Of a stretch of DNA of 64,000 nucleotides, positions 10,602 to 24,445 are shown one piece after another. Made by a program: the position numbers and the translations under genes. Within the stretch, counting starts at the first letter, position 1, and every line of letters begins with the position of its first letter. The stretch spans positions 77,018,985-77,082,984 of the forward strand of contig CM060958.1 in NCBI GenBank assembly GCA_030765055.1, written 5' to 3'. Under the pieces are notes generated by a model. The model was not told the origin of the DNA. It saw nothing but the letters and a program-made list of their open reading frames with translations, and searched no databases. Source of the stretch: Mantis religiosa. Taxonomy: Eukaryota; Arthropoda; Insecta; Mantodea; Mantidae.

Positions 10602-10850
10602 GCACCATGGCTGAGTGGTTAGACCGCTTGGATTTCACGTATGCGGCCCGGGCTCGATCCCAGACGACCGGAAAGTGGGATTTGTGGTGAATAACATCGC
10701 GCTAGGGTGGGTTTACTCGAGGTCCTCCAGTTTCTTCCACCATCATTCCAGTAATTGCTCCATGATTCATCTCTTAATCATTCCAGGCTTTGGGACGACC
10801 CCTCAACCTTGGTATAATAAAAATAATAATAATGATAACAATAATAATTA
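10602..10850 (+). repeat. tRNA-derived SINE, family A, copy 2
   Basis: A box ATGGCTGAGTGGTTAGA and B box GGGCTCGATCCC precede the body seen at 5705 (AAAGTGGGATTTGTGGTGAA). The 3' end is an AAT-rich tail from about 10813, in place of a poly-A tail. Confidence 0.78.
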
Positions 10851-10974
10851 TAACCTTAGCTTTCCCAAACATGGAGATCTGGAGGAAAGATTCATTCCTG
10901 AAATGTCTACCATCTAATAGAACATTAAATAAATCTTAAAATAAGTTGCAAATTATGTTCATAATTAGCAATGC

Positions 10975-11065
10975 GTACACATGCTTTGGAATAAACACAC
11001 ATGCACCACTGGTCTGGGCGGGATTTGAACACGTGACCTTGGAATGAATCCCTGGCTCAGTTATT
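10975..11065 (-). repeat. Possible tRNA-like SINE fragment
   Basis: On the minus strand GTGTTCAAATCCCGCC resembles a B box, with an A-box-like ACTGAGCCAGGG upstream at the usual spacing. Only one copy is present in the window, so membership in a repeat family is unproven. Confidence 0.3.
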
Positions 11066-11798
11066 CCATAGTTGTAATACAAAATTACCTTTTCATCCCT
11101 CTGTGTACGTGGTATAAAAAGTAATTGTCATTAGTTCACAGTGTAAAAATATGTATATTTTGGAAAAGAGAACAAAGAACAGACTTATAACCTTCCCTTC
11201 TACTTCTATTAAACGATACAAAAAGGAAAATAGCATAGCGTCCAGAATTTGCTATATTAAAACTTTTTTGCTACTAGAAACAATTGCATGCGCATGTATT
11301 TACATAGTAGCCATTGTAAGCAAAAACTATTGGACATTTTCAACGAGTAAACCGTATTTTTAAATATACGTGTTAATTGTCTGTGGTTATGTAAATAGAG
11401 TGTAAACGAGCACTATCAGGGTGATCTAATTTCAGGGGCAAACGCTCTGCAATTTTTAGTCAAAACTGTTTTCAGCTCTAAGAGGTTTATTTTAATTACT
11501 GCATATTCATTTACAGTAATTCCTGTTGGTGTACTCCTGAGAGTAAAGAGCAATTAGCATAGAATGTTGTCAGTAATATCAACGGTTTGTCGCTCGCAGT
11601 TACAATGATGAATGTGGATCAATGATCAATTTGAACCAATTCGTAACGGCGATGTCCATGATATGCAGTAGAATCCAATTTCCCAAGCGCATACGCTTTT
11701 AAATAGAGTCAAACAAATAAATACGTATAAGCATTGAATATGGATCATACATTATTTTAAATTATATGAGGCTGAATAATTTTGTACACAGTTCCAGG
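11066..11798. other. Unassigned sequence
   Basis: A 70-codon plus frame at 11151 has no recognisable motif. Nothing else found. Confidence 0.3.
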
Positions 11799-11810
11799 TA
11801 TGACTAGCCT

Positions 11811-11813
11811 ATT

Positions 11814-11875
<62 letters not shown>

Positions 11876-12094
11876 TTTACGTCCTCCAACGTTAAGTCAC
11901 TTCGGACGATGAATGGAATTGGTGAAATGATGCTCAAATCAGCATAGAGCTTAGAGTTACCCAACATTCGTCTTTTAGGCTAAGGGAAAACCCTGGAAAA
12001 ACCTTATCCAGATAACTCTCCCTGACCGAGATTCGAACTCGGGACCTCTTGAACGTGAGGCAGACTCGCTACCATTCACGCTACCGAGGCGGGA
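11811..12094 (-). repeat. tRNA-derived SINE, family C, copy 1, with target-site duplication
   Basis: Minus orientation: the head (GCCTCGGTAGCG, then the B box GAGTTCGAATCTCGG) lies at the right and the 3' end (TTGGAGGACGTAAA) at the left. It is followed by a 58-base T run at 11816-11873, the complement of its poly-A tail. The 12-bp duplication TATGACTAGCCT flanks it exactly, at 11799-11810 and 12095-12106. The long intact tail and perfect duplication mark it as one of the youngest insertions here. Confidence 0.92.
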
Positions 12095-12234
12095 TATGAC
12101 TAGCCTTTGCGGGCCTATGCAAATTAAAACTATATTACACAAATATAAATATTATAAATTTATATAAAATATAAATATTTAAGTTTCTCAAAATAAATAT
12201 AATATTAAAATATACCACATTTAAGATAAAATTC

Positions 12235-12545
12235 ATATTAATAAAATATCTGGTATTTATCAATTTAATTGTTTAGATTGTGATCAGGTTTATATTGGAA
12301 AGACGAAACGTAATTTCGAAACCAGAACGAAAGAACATATTTTTATAACATTAAGTATAAACAGACTGATAAATCGACCGTAGCAGATCATTTTGGTCAT
12401 TTAACCATGAAATAAATCCAGAAGTTAAATTATTAAAACAATTAAATGGTCCGATAGATTTAATAGTATGGGAAAATATATTTATTTTAAAAAATAAACA
12501 TTGCGTAATGAATTTTGAAATACCAGCAGTTTGTTTCGTTTTCAG
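12235..12545 (+). pseudogene. Penelope-like element GIY-YIG endonuclease remnant
   Basis: The frame gives SGIYQFNCLDCDQVYIG, KTKRNFETRTKEHI. GIY and YIG spaced by a Cys-x2-Cys insert, then an R-x(4)-R-x2-EH core, is the signature of the C-terminal endonuclease of Penelope-like retroelements. The zinc-binding Cys-x2-Cys (CLDC) between GIY and YIG is specific to that group. A stop and frame change follow after about 45 residues, and no reverse transcriptase is found upstream. It is a short dead 3' fragment. Confidence 0.78.
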
Positions 12546-13052
12546 ATGTTGATAATACTAAAACAACGTAAGAGAAACATGGTAACCGAGATTTCCTTGA
12601 CAACGGAGTTTGTTTTCTTTGGACTGGGGACGTAAGCGATTTGTTTGTGAAATCGATCTCCATTAGAAAGAATTATTAATGCCAATTTCTTAAGTTAAGT
12701 GAAGCCTTAGTGGCAAATAAATATATTTTTGTAATATTTATTGCTTCACTGTAGCTAGCTTCATTTTCTATGTGATAAGACTATGTTTTACTAAATCGAT
12801 TAACTTAAAAACAAACGCCAATTTCAAGACAGAGAGAAGGCTGTTTAACAAATGTGAAGGTACTTTTGGATGTATGGACTATCGAGAATTAAATTTAAAT
12901 TCATAGTAGTTCTTTAAACTGTTCCTTCAAAGTTCATGTTGACTTCATTATCCACTTACCAACAGGAATTATTCTGTACTAATTAAAAAGTATGAATTTT
13001 AGATTTTTCCCTAAATATATTCCTTGAATGGTCGTGAACATGAAAGTGCGTG
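12546..13052. other. Unassigned AT-rich sequence
   Basis: May contain the 3' UTR of the Penelope-like remnant. Nothing recognised beyond that. Confidence 0.3.
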
Positions 13053-13600
13053 CAACCGAGTGAGGTGGCTCAGACGCTTTCGTCTATGGCTCGCATTGGG
13101 GAGGTCCGGGTTCGATTCCCGTGGCCAACCTATCTGACCCATTGGTTTTTCAGGGGTTTTCCCGGGCGCCCGGCGATTGCTAGGTAAGTTAATTCCATCC
13201 CCGGAATTTCCTGTCCCTCCATTTCACCTCTAATATAATTTAACACCATATCTCATCTGGTGGTCTCTATCAAGGTAGAAGTGTCGGCGGGTGTCTCGCG
13301 GTGCATGGCAGGATGATATCCTTCGACTGAAACCTTCACATCCATTAGGACGATCTCCGAGCCCGCTCTGGACCGCAGTCAGGTGAACTGATGGTTGTGC
13401 TGTCCTGCCGAGGAAATTTTCAAACTGGTTAAGTACAAAGACCCTGCCCTCTGCACTCTCGTGGCTCCTGGAGACGGTCACTATCCGTCTCCCCTCGCTT
13501 CATCCTTCCTCTCAGGGATACCCCACTTGGGCCATAGATACAATAGATCAAGGCTAATCGCAGGTCCTAATCCGCTCCTACCGTAATCCAATCTAAGTAT
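13053..13600 (+). repeat. SINE-like element, family B, full-length copy
   Basis: The tRNA-like head has an A box (GTGGCTCAGACGC) and a B box (GGGTTCGATTCCC) near 13066-13120. A roughly 450-bp body follows: GGTTTTCCCGGG, TTTCCTGTCCC, AGAAGTGTCGGCGGGTGTCTC, CTGCACTCTCGTGGCTCC, CATCCTTCC and a final ATACCCCACTTGG. The copy at 45972 matches in order throughout. At about 550 bp it is long for a SINE. Body frames are not conserved between copies. Confidence 0.82.
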
Positions 13601-14985
13601 GCTCACATTTTACTAAAGGAAAACTTTAATAAATGCCGAACTTCGTACATAGGTTCAGCATCCTTCAAGAATCAAGTTCATTAACGGAAGGACTCGTGAA
13701 CGGAGATCTATATCTAAAATTTGGTCAGGATTAACCTCCCTTACTGAGAGTTCTTTATTCCACGATTTTCTCAGTCTGTGTTTTCCTCAAACACAACAGC
13801 AATCTTTTGTTTTCTGAAATAACCAAGCCAAGTTATTTTCATTAAAATGGCAGGTTTGGTATTTCAAGAAGAATAAACTGTTCTTTATTCTGTAAATAGC
13901 CTGTGAAAAACTATTTATAGTTAATGAATTTGGTACAGTTTTGATACTTTCGAAATCCTAACACATAGGCATACATCTTCAATTCAGAATTCACTTAAAG
14001 TGCACATTTTGTGTCAACATTCTTATGTCTCAGCCGTTTTGCAAGTAATCTATATTGTGTTCGCACTTATCCTGATGTAACTGAAGGGCTGGTTAGTGTG
14101 ACCTCTAAATTTATTCTTCCATGTCTCTGATATTTACATTTGAGTACAGAATCTGCATGTGGCATGCAACAAGTATTTATTGCTTAATTAGAAACCATCC
14201 ATAGTACAAAATTCACAGTGAATAACTGCAACTTGGATTTTCAATTAATTTTTCTGATCTAAATTAAATAAATCTCAGTTATGATGTGCTAGTATAAGTA
14301 CAGCTTCATTTACCCAATTTATTAAGAACAGAACGTAAAATCGCATAGCCACTGGAGTTGAAGCTGAGAGGAAGTATACATATCACTCATTTTTCACATG
14401 CGCCTATGAGGGGCGAGAAAAGAGGTTTTACATATAATATGATTAAAATGACATGATGTTGAAAAGTGGGTGTTATTTCGGAATATTTTTCTGAGAAAAA
14501 TGTTTTGCATAGAGAGACAATGAGGCAAACGAACACTTTCTAAGAAAATTAAGTGTGTTTTTCTTACCGATGGTGCTATCACTATTACTGGGAGACTGCA
14601 CGTGTCGACATATTATATGCAAGATCTGTGATTTTCTCAAAAAAAAAGTGAAAACCAGCAACAGAAACGAACATGTAGGTTATATTTACATCATTACGTG
14701 AACTGTGTGATTCCAGTCCTAGTACGTAAAATTTTTATAGAAAACGAACGTGTCAAATAATCCTCTCGATGCACAAATGGTGACATCAGCTATCAGCTAT
14801 GGATCCTACTAATAAATGCTTCCAGCCTGTCTTCTGAGTTATGTTTATGTCCTACGGCTCGGGTAGGGCAAAAGACAGCATATTTTAGGTCTTTAAAATA
14901 ATTCAGTACAATTTTAAACATCTACAGATAATCTTACATATATTAAATTATTATGTTATTAAAAATGAATAATACTATTTAAATG
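13601..14985. other. Unassigned sequence
   Basis: Short frames near 14394-14661 have no recognisable motif. Nothing else found on either strand. Confidence 0.3.
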
Positions 14986-14989
14986 AATC

Positions 14990-15720
14990 AAACATGAGCC
15001 GCATCGCCACATCGAGACACCCGCACACGCAGGACGCCGCCGCCATCAGACCTGCAACGCCGCCTCCCTCCCCGGCCATGAGCTGTTGACGGCCATGGCC
15101 CTTCCGCATCACCGCAACCCAGTTCCCACGAGGACTCAACGACTCCATCCAGCCACGCATATAACGATCACCACTGTACACAGATCGTAGTCATGGTCTC
15201 CTGGATCATGACTGCTACCTGATCACCACAAGCGGGTTTTTCCGCATAGCTAGTTTCTACCCACGAACAGCCGGGTTGCTTAGGCGGTACCGGCCACCAA
15301 ATTCGCCTCAACAGTCCCAACTAAATTAGCACCACAGGCCCCAATAAATGGAATCACCTCAGAACAACATACCTCTCATGCCCCATCCTTCTTCCTACCC
15401 AAATACCCAATCTACCCTGTTGTTGGTTTTTTCTATACCTTTATTCCCGTCCCCCCCCCCCAAAAAAAAGAAAAAAAGAAAAAAAAAAAAGCCGACCGCT
15501 AGCTGCATCATCGGCCGGATTGTGCATCCTGCAGCTGTCTTAGGTGTAAGGCAGCAGTGTGCCCATGAGCCGAGCTTTGCTCAAAAGAGGGTCTTAACCC
15601 AGTCGTGTAAGTAGCTGGACCAGCCGGTAATGTGGTAACAGGCGCATATGTTATCTTAGTTTGTTTCTCTCTAAAACGTGACTTTTAGTTTCTAGCCTGG
15701 TGCCTTGTGCTCGTAGGGGG
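14990..15720. other. GC-rich island of unknown origin with homopolymer tracts
   Basis: Base composition rises sharply from about 14990 to 15650 in an otherwise AT-rich setting. The plus strand carries Pro-, His- and Thr-rich frames and, at 15348-15611, a frame with a Lys-rich centre encoded by a C run followed by A-rich sequence (15451-15491). Composition resembles the ORF1 end of a GC-rich LINE such as the one at 52450, but no zinc knuckle or other motif confirms it. A G run lies at 15716-15728. Confidence 0.4.
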
Positions 15721-15728
15721 GGGGGGGG

Positions 15729-18617
15729 AAGACTCTTACAACTTATTTTCATACTGCAGGCTAATTTCACCCTAAGGAAGGAATCAGAGAAAAATAATAA
15801 TTGCGTGTGATATAGAGATTTCTTTTAATGAATAGATAACAAGGGACAGTCGCAATCAGTGAATATCAACTTGAATATAATTAAGGGCTGAAATAAATAT
15901 TAGAGTCAGGTCCATCAATATTTCTGGTACGGCTTACACAGGGAGGGGCACATCCTCACCTTGAGATAAGTGTTGATCCATCTGCGTCTCGTTGCCTTTT
16001 CGTTTTCTAATTTTACTTGTAAAAATTTTGTGGCCTTTCTCCTAATGAGGATTAGCACAAAAACAAATGATATTTAACGAAAGTAATTTTAATTTCGTTC
16101 ATTTTCACATGTAAATAAAAATCTTTGTGTAGAAAATGAGACTTCTGAATGCTCATATTCAAGCGCCCTTAAAAACTCTTCAAGACACAATCCCAAATAC
16201 TGGAAACAACTCACAAGAAGGTCAGATTTAAGCTTATAAATAGTGACAAACTTCAAACACCTAAGTCCTCCTCCATGAACTGCCCAGGGTACAAAGTAAA
16301 CCAGAAACCAAAAATAAAATCCACAGAACCTCAGGTTAAAGCAATAAAGTTTATAAATAATTTAAAGTAGTAGGTAAACTGCTGGCGTTGAAAAGGTAGC
16401 ATCATTGAAACCTCAGAAAGTTAGAAGCTGGCCTATGAGAAAGAAGATATCTACAAGGAATGTAATCCAATGGTTTTACAAGGAATTGGAGATCTGTATA
16501 CATGTCTCATTTACGCAAAGTAATAAAATAACACATAAATAACAAGTTATGTGTTTCGAGACTAGCAATGATTATGTTTCATGTGCTGCATCAATGACTA
16601 AAATACTGATAATTGGTTGCAGCAAACAGAGTCTCTTTACCCCAGGAAATGGAGCAAGTGGACACTGTGACTTGCTTCATTCAGCCTTCAACTAATTACT
16701 TTTATCTTTCTTTTCTAGTATTTTATTTCAGAAACTTTAACTTTAAATTTACTTAAGTGAGTACTCAGTGCTTTAACAAAAACAACTCGTGGTTTGGCAA
16801 TATCTTCTATGACTTTTAAGTTATAATATATCCTTAGCCCGTCCATTTGACTAGCCTTGTGTCCCTTTTTCTGCAGTAAATTTTGTATCATTTTGGTTGT
16901 CAGCACATACATTAAAACATTCATCACTCCTGTAAAGATATCGATTAGTTTTGTCACTCTCCGTTCACTGGCTCACGATAGTAGATTCGGAGTATGGCAC
17001 TTCCCTTTTTGAGAGCCACATCGCTTGCTTGTGTTCGGCGTTGAACCTTCAGTGACAGGGGTTTGCTGACCCAAGGGTGCTTTGACATTTTATGGTAAGC
17101 CTCGCTCTTACGCTTTGTGGCACCTATAGCCACATTTAGTTTTCTGAACTTAACTCGTGTTTTAGCCTAGTAATCTGTAGAAATTTATTATGAGATTGTA
17201 GACTGGTGGTCATATATGTACTGTTAAGACTCATGGATAAAATCACGGGCTCTCATCTGGAACTGGATGGACCACAATACTACACTCCATCTGAAGGCCC
17301 GTTGAACCAACCTAGTATGTGGAGAGGTGGAGAGCTTTAGTATCCGAGAATTCTTCAAAAACAATGGAGAAAGCCTTGGTGAATTTACTGAACCTTTCGC
17401 ACTATCAGAGAAATACATTTGTCCTGGTCTAGGGATACATGTTCTCTAAATTTGTATGCTTGACAGCTGTAAAGGTCATCTGTAAAGGTAAAGGTCATCT
17501 CTGTGGCATTAGGTGCTCTTGTTCCTGATAACAGTTACCAATACACTTCGAACTGGTTTAAAGTACTCTGTATTAACTAGAAGATAATATTACAATCACT
17601 GATTATTTTAAGGTTTCCCACGCTATAGGAGTGAACCGTAGCTTTCAGCTATCATCACAACAGTAAACTCAATGAGACTATAACTTGATAGCATTGCAAT
17701 TCGCTTTCTATTCTGTGAATTTGCTGACTGAGTAACCTAGAGTCAACGAGATACTAAAACAGCATTATCTGTCATCAAAATGTCCTAAGATTCATGGAAA
17801 CGCAGACGTTTGTTTGGGACACGTTTACCTAGCCTTATGAAGCGTGGGACTGCTGACTTGGCACTTCGGCTTTGTTTTCGTATAATTCGTATTTAAGCTC
17901 TGCTTAGGCCAGCAGTGAGAAGATAAAGAGAGTGAGTTAGAGAGTCAGTCAGCAAGATCCCCAATCATGCACGACCCGCATCTCCAAGGAATGAGCCTAT
18001 ATTATAATTATGTAATTACTGTTGTTGTTATTATTATACCCTTAAATCTCTTCAAGACTTCGGGTTTATTCCGTACTTAAACATAGTAACTGGAATATAG
18101 CAAATTAGTTTAGTATGGAAGTCAGTTTTGTCTACATTTTACTCAGCACTTCGTTCTAACATCTGCTTCCCTTATTCCTTATGCCTCTAATTAGGGGTAA
18201 TTGTGAAAAATAAGTTTCATAAATATCATATGTAATAATATACAATGCCCAATCAATGCATACAGTCCTGTAGGGTGATGCATTCTTTTCGCCAGCGTAT
18301 TTGTGTTCCATTTTTAGGAATTAAATGGTTTCCCTTAAGTTGGATTGAATTTGTAGATATTACCTGTTATGGTACGGATTTGAATTTTATTTTGCAAGGA
18401 GTTCCTGGATAATCGCAGTCCTTGATATTCGTTTTTTATTCTAACCTGTACCTTGCCAATTCCAGAAAGTTTAAACAAATATTAAGACTCAGTGGACATA
18501 AGAAAGTGTCTTAGGCAGTTGATTTAGTGTGGTTATACATATCAATTTAGTAGTTTAATAATGATTTACGTCATCAGTTCCTTCAAGGATCAAAGAAACC
18601 AGGTGTATTTGAGTCCC
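15729..18617. other. Unassigned sequence
   Basis: Small minus frames at 16715-16957 and 17224-17418 show no known motif. A short direct repeat GTAAAGGTCATCT lies near 17470-17505. At about 17890 GTATTTAAGC followed by a GA-rich leader resembles an LTR core promoter, without further support. Confidence 0.3.
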
Positions 18618-20068
<1,451 letters not shown>

Positions 20069-22096
20069 AAACATTCGTCTTATTTTTAAAATGATATTGC
20101 ACATATTATTGATTACCGAGTACGTTATTTTCGATTATAATATTCCGTATATCCTTCCATAAATATGAAAACTACAGATTTGAGTCGAACACTGTCAATG
20201 CCTCTGAAACTCTGGCACATACAGAAATAACTTACTTCTCTTTCGTTTTGGAATTTTTTGTGGGTTTTGGAGACCCCTATTAGAGAACTGCGGATTTTTA
20301 GAGAACTCAACAGAATTAGTGCTAGGTCCTAAAAGCATCTGAGTATTGGAAAGCAAAGAGTAACTCTGAGGAAAAGTCCTTATGTTTGACAGACGCCCTC
20401 TGTAAAAGGATGGCGACAGATAACATAGTCTGTCCTTGTATTGAGAAACTCTCACATTTGTTGACACTAAACTCGCCTCTGTGGCTAAAGTCGACATAAG
20501 CACCAACAGCTGTCACAGCCATCTTAAGAGATTTCTCAAGCCTTGCATTCGTTCCTTCCAAACTTAACTTCACTGAAAGCACTTACAAGGGGAGTTTGAT
20601 AGCTCTTAGAAATATAGAAGATTCAAGCTTATATGACATTTGAAAATTAATATGGCATATAACACTCAATATTTGATCTTATGTCAAGATTTTAAAAGGA
20701 GCGAAATTATTGGCAAATTTCTATGGCCTGTCTTATGGCTAAGCTCTATCACAGAAAACGTCATTTTTGTATACAGCACAAACATAATAAGCAATTGATA
20801 ATTTTTAAGGTTGCTAATATTTAATAAATGGCTAAATCCACATAAATGACACTACTCTGGTCGACATTAGGAATGAACTGGCAATGCGCCAGCTCTAATT
20901 TAGAGAAATAGGCATTATATCTTTTGAATAATGAAAAGAAGTGTTATTCTCATTGGCATGATTACATATTTTATTTCAGGCAAAGCATCTGTGGAATGCA
21001 TTAATCATAAACTTTAAGATATTTAAGCGCACTGGGAGGTTATTTTTACCCAGATAAAGCTAATTTTTTTCAATACTAATATTTGAATATATAGAAAACT
21101 AAACATTATCAGAAATTAAAATTCGGTATACTTACTGTATAAGGATGTGTGCATTTAACTACTGTATAATATTTAAATTACGTTCACTTAAGTACATGCA
21201 AAAGGGGCATAAATCACACCGTGTGTCCTGAAAAAATATTGCACCCTATATTTCAGGTACAATTTACTTGTAGGAATTTAAAGCTAAATGCACCAAGTTT
21301 TATCCTAAATAACCTAAGATACAGTTTTATAATATCAGCTAAATGAAAATCACATATAGTTTATACTGTGTACATGAAAAATTAATTAGGTTTGAGTAAA
21401 AAAAAAATATTTTCAAGGACTGAATATTTTTTTTCATCCATTTTATAAATCACATGAATATAAATTTTAGCCGAATGTGTTCAAGGAATATTGACAAATA
21501 ACCACTACAAATTTTGTGTCAATATCTTTTATAGTTTTTGAGAAACATGCACCTAAAGTATGAAAAATCAAGGTTTTGGGAAATCATGATCAAAGATTAA
21601 GCACCATTCTCAGGAAGTGGGCGCATCATTACGCCGCCATGTTTAAAGTGACGAATTAAAGGACTATAATACCAGCTAACAACCTATGTTATATAGATCA
21701 TTTTAAAGCTGAAGAATTATATAATTTTTGAACATTAAAAACAAAAAAATGGATTTTTTGAAACATATCGACCTTCCAGTGCCCTTAAAAGTTTCACTAA
21801 GTCGAAACGTAAATAATCTGTAGGAGCTATGTACAGATCAATAAATGAGCTTGCTTCATATTGCTTGTATATTTCGACATTTATTTTGCATCTAAGCAAC
21901 ATTGGCGACTTGCACCAATATTTGGTAGTCAATACTTTTCTACTGTAATAAAAAGAATTAATTAGCTTACCTCAAAGAAGCCGCTTAAACAAAACAACAA
22001 AACTTGTTTTACTAAAGGTCCGGTCCCATTATGAAAATAAAGTAAAAAAGGTAATTGATCTCTTAATAGGAAACATTTGTTGATTTCTTTTAATAT
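20069..22096. other. Unassigned sequence
   Basis: Overlapping minus frames at 20195-20582 (103 and 86 codons) have no motif I recognise and no splice or promoter context. The rest is AT-rich with nothing identified. Confidence 0.3.
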
Positions 22097-22598
22097 TGTC
22101 ACCTAATTATCGGAAGGCACGGCCAGCTAGCAGCCGGGTGAGCGGCAGGAGGCATTTGGGAGACGCCCACCCATTTATCTTGTAGTGGCAACGAGGGGAT
22201 GGTTGGAAAAACATCACTAGCCATCTCTTTCCCCTCCCCCGGAGTCTGGAACAGTCGGGATATTTCATCTAACCGGGACCCTTCTACATAGGTCAGTTGG
22301 TCTTATATAAGCGACGCGCCGGGCTGGAGAGAGTTCAGTTCTTGGCGAGTAGCCGTGAGGAGCGCCGAGTGAGTGAACGACCGGTAGATTGTGTACGTGT
22401 ATCAGAGGAGTTCTACGAAATTGTGAGTGTAGAGTGGACCTGTGATAGACGAACTGGCGAATTGTAATTGTACGTAATTTACGAATTGTACGTAATTCTA
22501 TGTAATCGGCAAGTGTTCCAACTGTAACTCGGTGGAAATAAAGAACATTTTGAGTTTGTGCAATTGGAATTTTAATTTCACGAACCCACAAAGTCACA
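22097..22598 (+). mobile_element. Solo LTR, family L, copy 1
   Basis: 502 bp starting TGTCACC and ending AAAGTCACA, flanked on both sides by the 4-bp duplication ATAT (22093-22096 and 22599-22602). Inside are a TATA box (TATATAA, 22304-22310) and a polyadenylation signal (AATAAA, 22537-22542) in the order U3-R-U5. No internal retroviral-type genes adjoin. A 4-bp RTAY-like target is typical of Ty3/gypsy-type elements, but the family cannot be assigned from the LTR alone. Confidence 0.8.
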
Positions 22599-22608
22599 AT
22601 ATTAATAC

Positions 22609-23160
22609 TGTGACTTTGTGGGTTCGTGAAATGAAAAGTCCAATTACACCACTCAAAAATGTTCTTTATTTCCACCGACTTACAGTTTAACACTTGCCAA
22701 TTACACAGAATTACTTGCTGCTCACCATTACAATTTACCAGTTCGTCCGTTACAACTTCACTTGTACTCGCGATTACATAAACTCCGATACACATACACA
22801 GTTCGTACAGCCTTCCGTTGCACAATCTTTTCGTTCATTAACACGTCACTGACTAACTCTTACACCAAGAACTGCGACTGTCTCCTCACTCACACTCACT
22901 GACCAAACCAACAACTCAACTCCGTCCGTCTGTAACCCTCTTTATATAGGAATATCGCCGGTTTCTAGTGACCAGGGGAATGTTCCAGATTCCGTAATTT
23001 CGAGAAACAGGTGTAGAGAAACAGACGACACAGTCATGTTTTTCCCCTGACCACAGCCTGTCACCACTATAGGACAAACGAGGCGAGGGCGTGGCTAACC
23101 GAACCTTCCCTGTCTCCCGCTCCCAGCTGCTTCACAGGGTGTTCCAGCGCTCGCGTTACA
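22609..23160 (-). mobile_element. Solo LTR, family L, copy 2, inverted
   Basis: 552 bp on the minus strand, starting TGTAACGC at 23160 and ending AAAGTCACA at 22609, flanked by the duplication ATAC (22605-22608 and 23161-23164). TATA box TATATAAA at 22948-22941, AATAAA near 22670. The last 150 bp match copy 1 closely in inverse orientation, so the two 3' ends face each other across 10 bp. Each has its own target duplication, showing two separate insertions. Confidence 0.8.
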
Positions 23161-23182
23161 ATACAGTCATTAATATAGTAAT

Positions 23183-23199
23183 TATATATATATATATAT
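23183..23199. repeat. (AT)n microsatellite
   Basis: A short dinucleotide run next to the second LTR. Confidence 0.8.
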
Positions 23200-23392
23200 C
23201 TTTACATATGTTTAATCTAGAAGCCACATTGCTCCATCATATACAGAATGTTAGAGTAAAAGTACTAGTACTTGCATTGATAATTCAAGACAATTGAATG
23301 CACATCACATCAAGACTTCCTTCATTTTCAAACTCGTAATTTAAGTAATTAAGAGTAGTATGTTTTCAGATTGGTTAATACTTAGTAGTTGA

Positions 23393-24165
23393 GGCAAAAG
23401 TGGTCTATAGAGTGGAGATTTGGGGTCCTGAGTGGGAAAATGTAAATAAGGTGCACTGGAGCTTCCGTAAGTTAATTTTAGGTTTACCTAGCTCCTCACC
23501 TAATGGTGTTGCGCTGATGGGGTTAGAGAAATTTGGTATTAAAGCTAAAATTATGGTAAGAGTATTGAAGTACTAGTTTAGAATTGGAAAATAATATTTT
23601 AAAGTAGTGTGTTGAGGTGCAACAAAAAATTAATAATGAGAATAAATGCATGGTAGGAGACCTAGGTGAATTTGGTTGTGGAGATATATGCAGAATTGAG
23701 TCGCTATTGGACGGAGAGTTTTGGAAAAGAGTTAAATTAAAACTTGAAGATGTAAAGAAAATATATTTTTAGTTGTTTTAATTCCAAAACTTTATTGTGT
23801 ATATAGAGAGTTAAAAACGATGTGGAAAAGAGAAAAGTATGTCGATATTTGTGACAGAGCAGGAAGAGAGGGATTTGCTTAGGCCAGGTCAAAGGTAGTA
23901 ATGGTAAAAGGCTTGGAGGAAAGAGAAATATCAAGAGTTTTAATTTGAGTAATTATTGGCATTTGGTTTTGGAATGTGCAGGAACAAAGGTTTGAGAGAG
24001 AAAATTATTACAAAAGAGGAATTAGTCCACTCTACCAAATGAAATTATAAGTAAAATGATACTGAGGGATAAATTGAAGGGAAGTTTAATAGAAGTGGGA
24101 AAATATTTAAATTTAGTTAGAAAAAGTTGGTTGAGGAACTTACTTCTGCACAACTTTAATTAGAG
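23393..24165 (+). pseudogene. LINE ORF2 C-terminal fragment
   Basis: The frame from 23395 gives VYRVEIWGPEWENVNKVHW, then LILGLPSSSPNGVALMGL, the conserved segment after the reverse transcriptase of the LINE family also seen at 39443 (LLGLSRSAPREVAL). Further downstream, near 23950, WHLVLECAGTK corresponds to the C-terminal finger region. Multiple stops interrupt it. It belongs to the same family as 9486 and 39443 or a close relative. Confidence 0.7.
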
Positions 24166-24239
24166 CGATATAACAATTAAATACGCATGCTTACTGCCAT
24201 ATTGCTGTCATTTATTAATGCAATATAGATGCATAACAC

Positions 24240-24445
24240 CTCGCTTCTGTACCGCAGGTGGTGGCGTGTCTGCTTCAGTTCAAGGGATCCCTAGTTCGAA
24301 TCTTGGTTAGACGAGTTACTTGGATAAGATCCCCTTACCCTGAAAAATGAATGTTGGATAATTGTAAGCTATATGGACCTTGTACTTGTACGAGCATCAT
24401 TTCATTCATCGTCCGATAAGACTTAACGGTGGAGGACGTTAATGA
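24240..24445 (+). repeat. tRNA-derived SINE, family C, copy 2
   Basis: Diverged copy: head GGTGGTGGCGTGTCTGC, B box TAGTTCGAATCTTGG, body ending CATCGTCCGATAAGACTTAA and GGTGGAGGACGTTA. More substituted than the copies at 11811 and 43168. Confidence 0.8.

Noticed and set aside
22265..22825. 186-codon minus-strand frame
   Set aside because: It spans the junction of two oppositely oriented solo LTRs and has no known motif, so it is a by-product of the palindrome.
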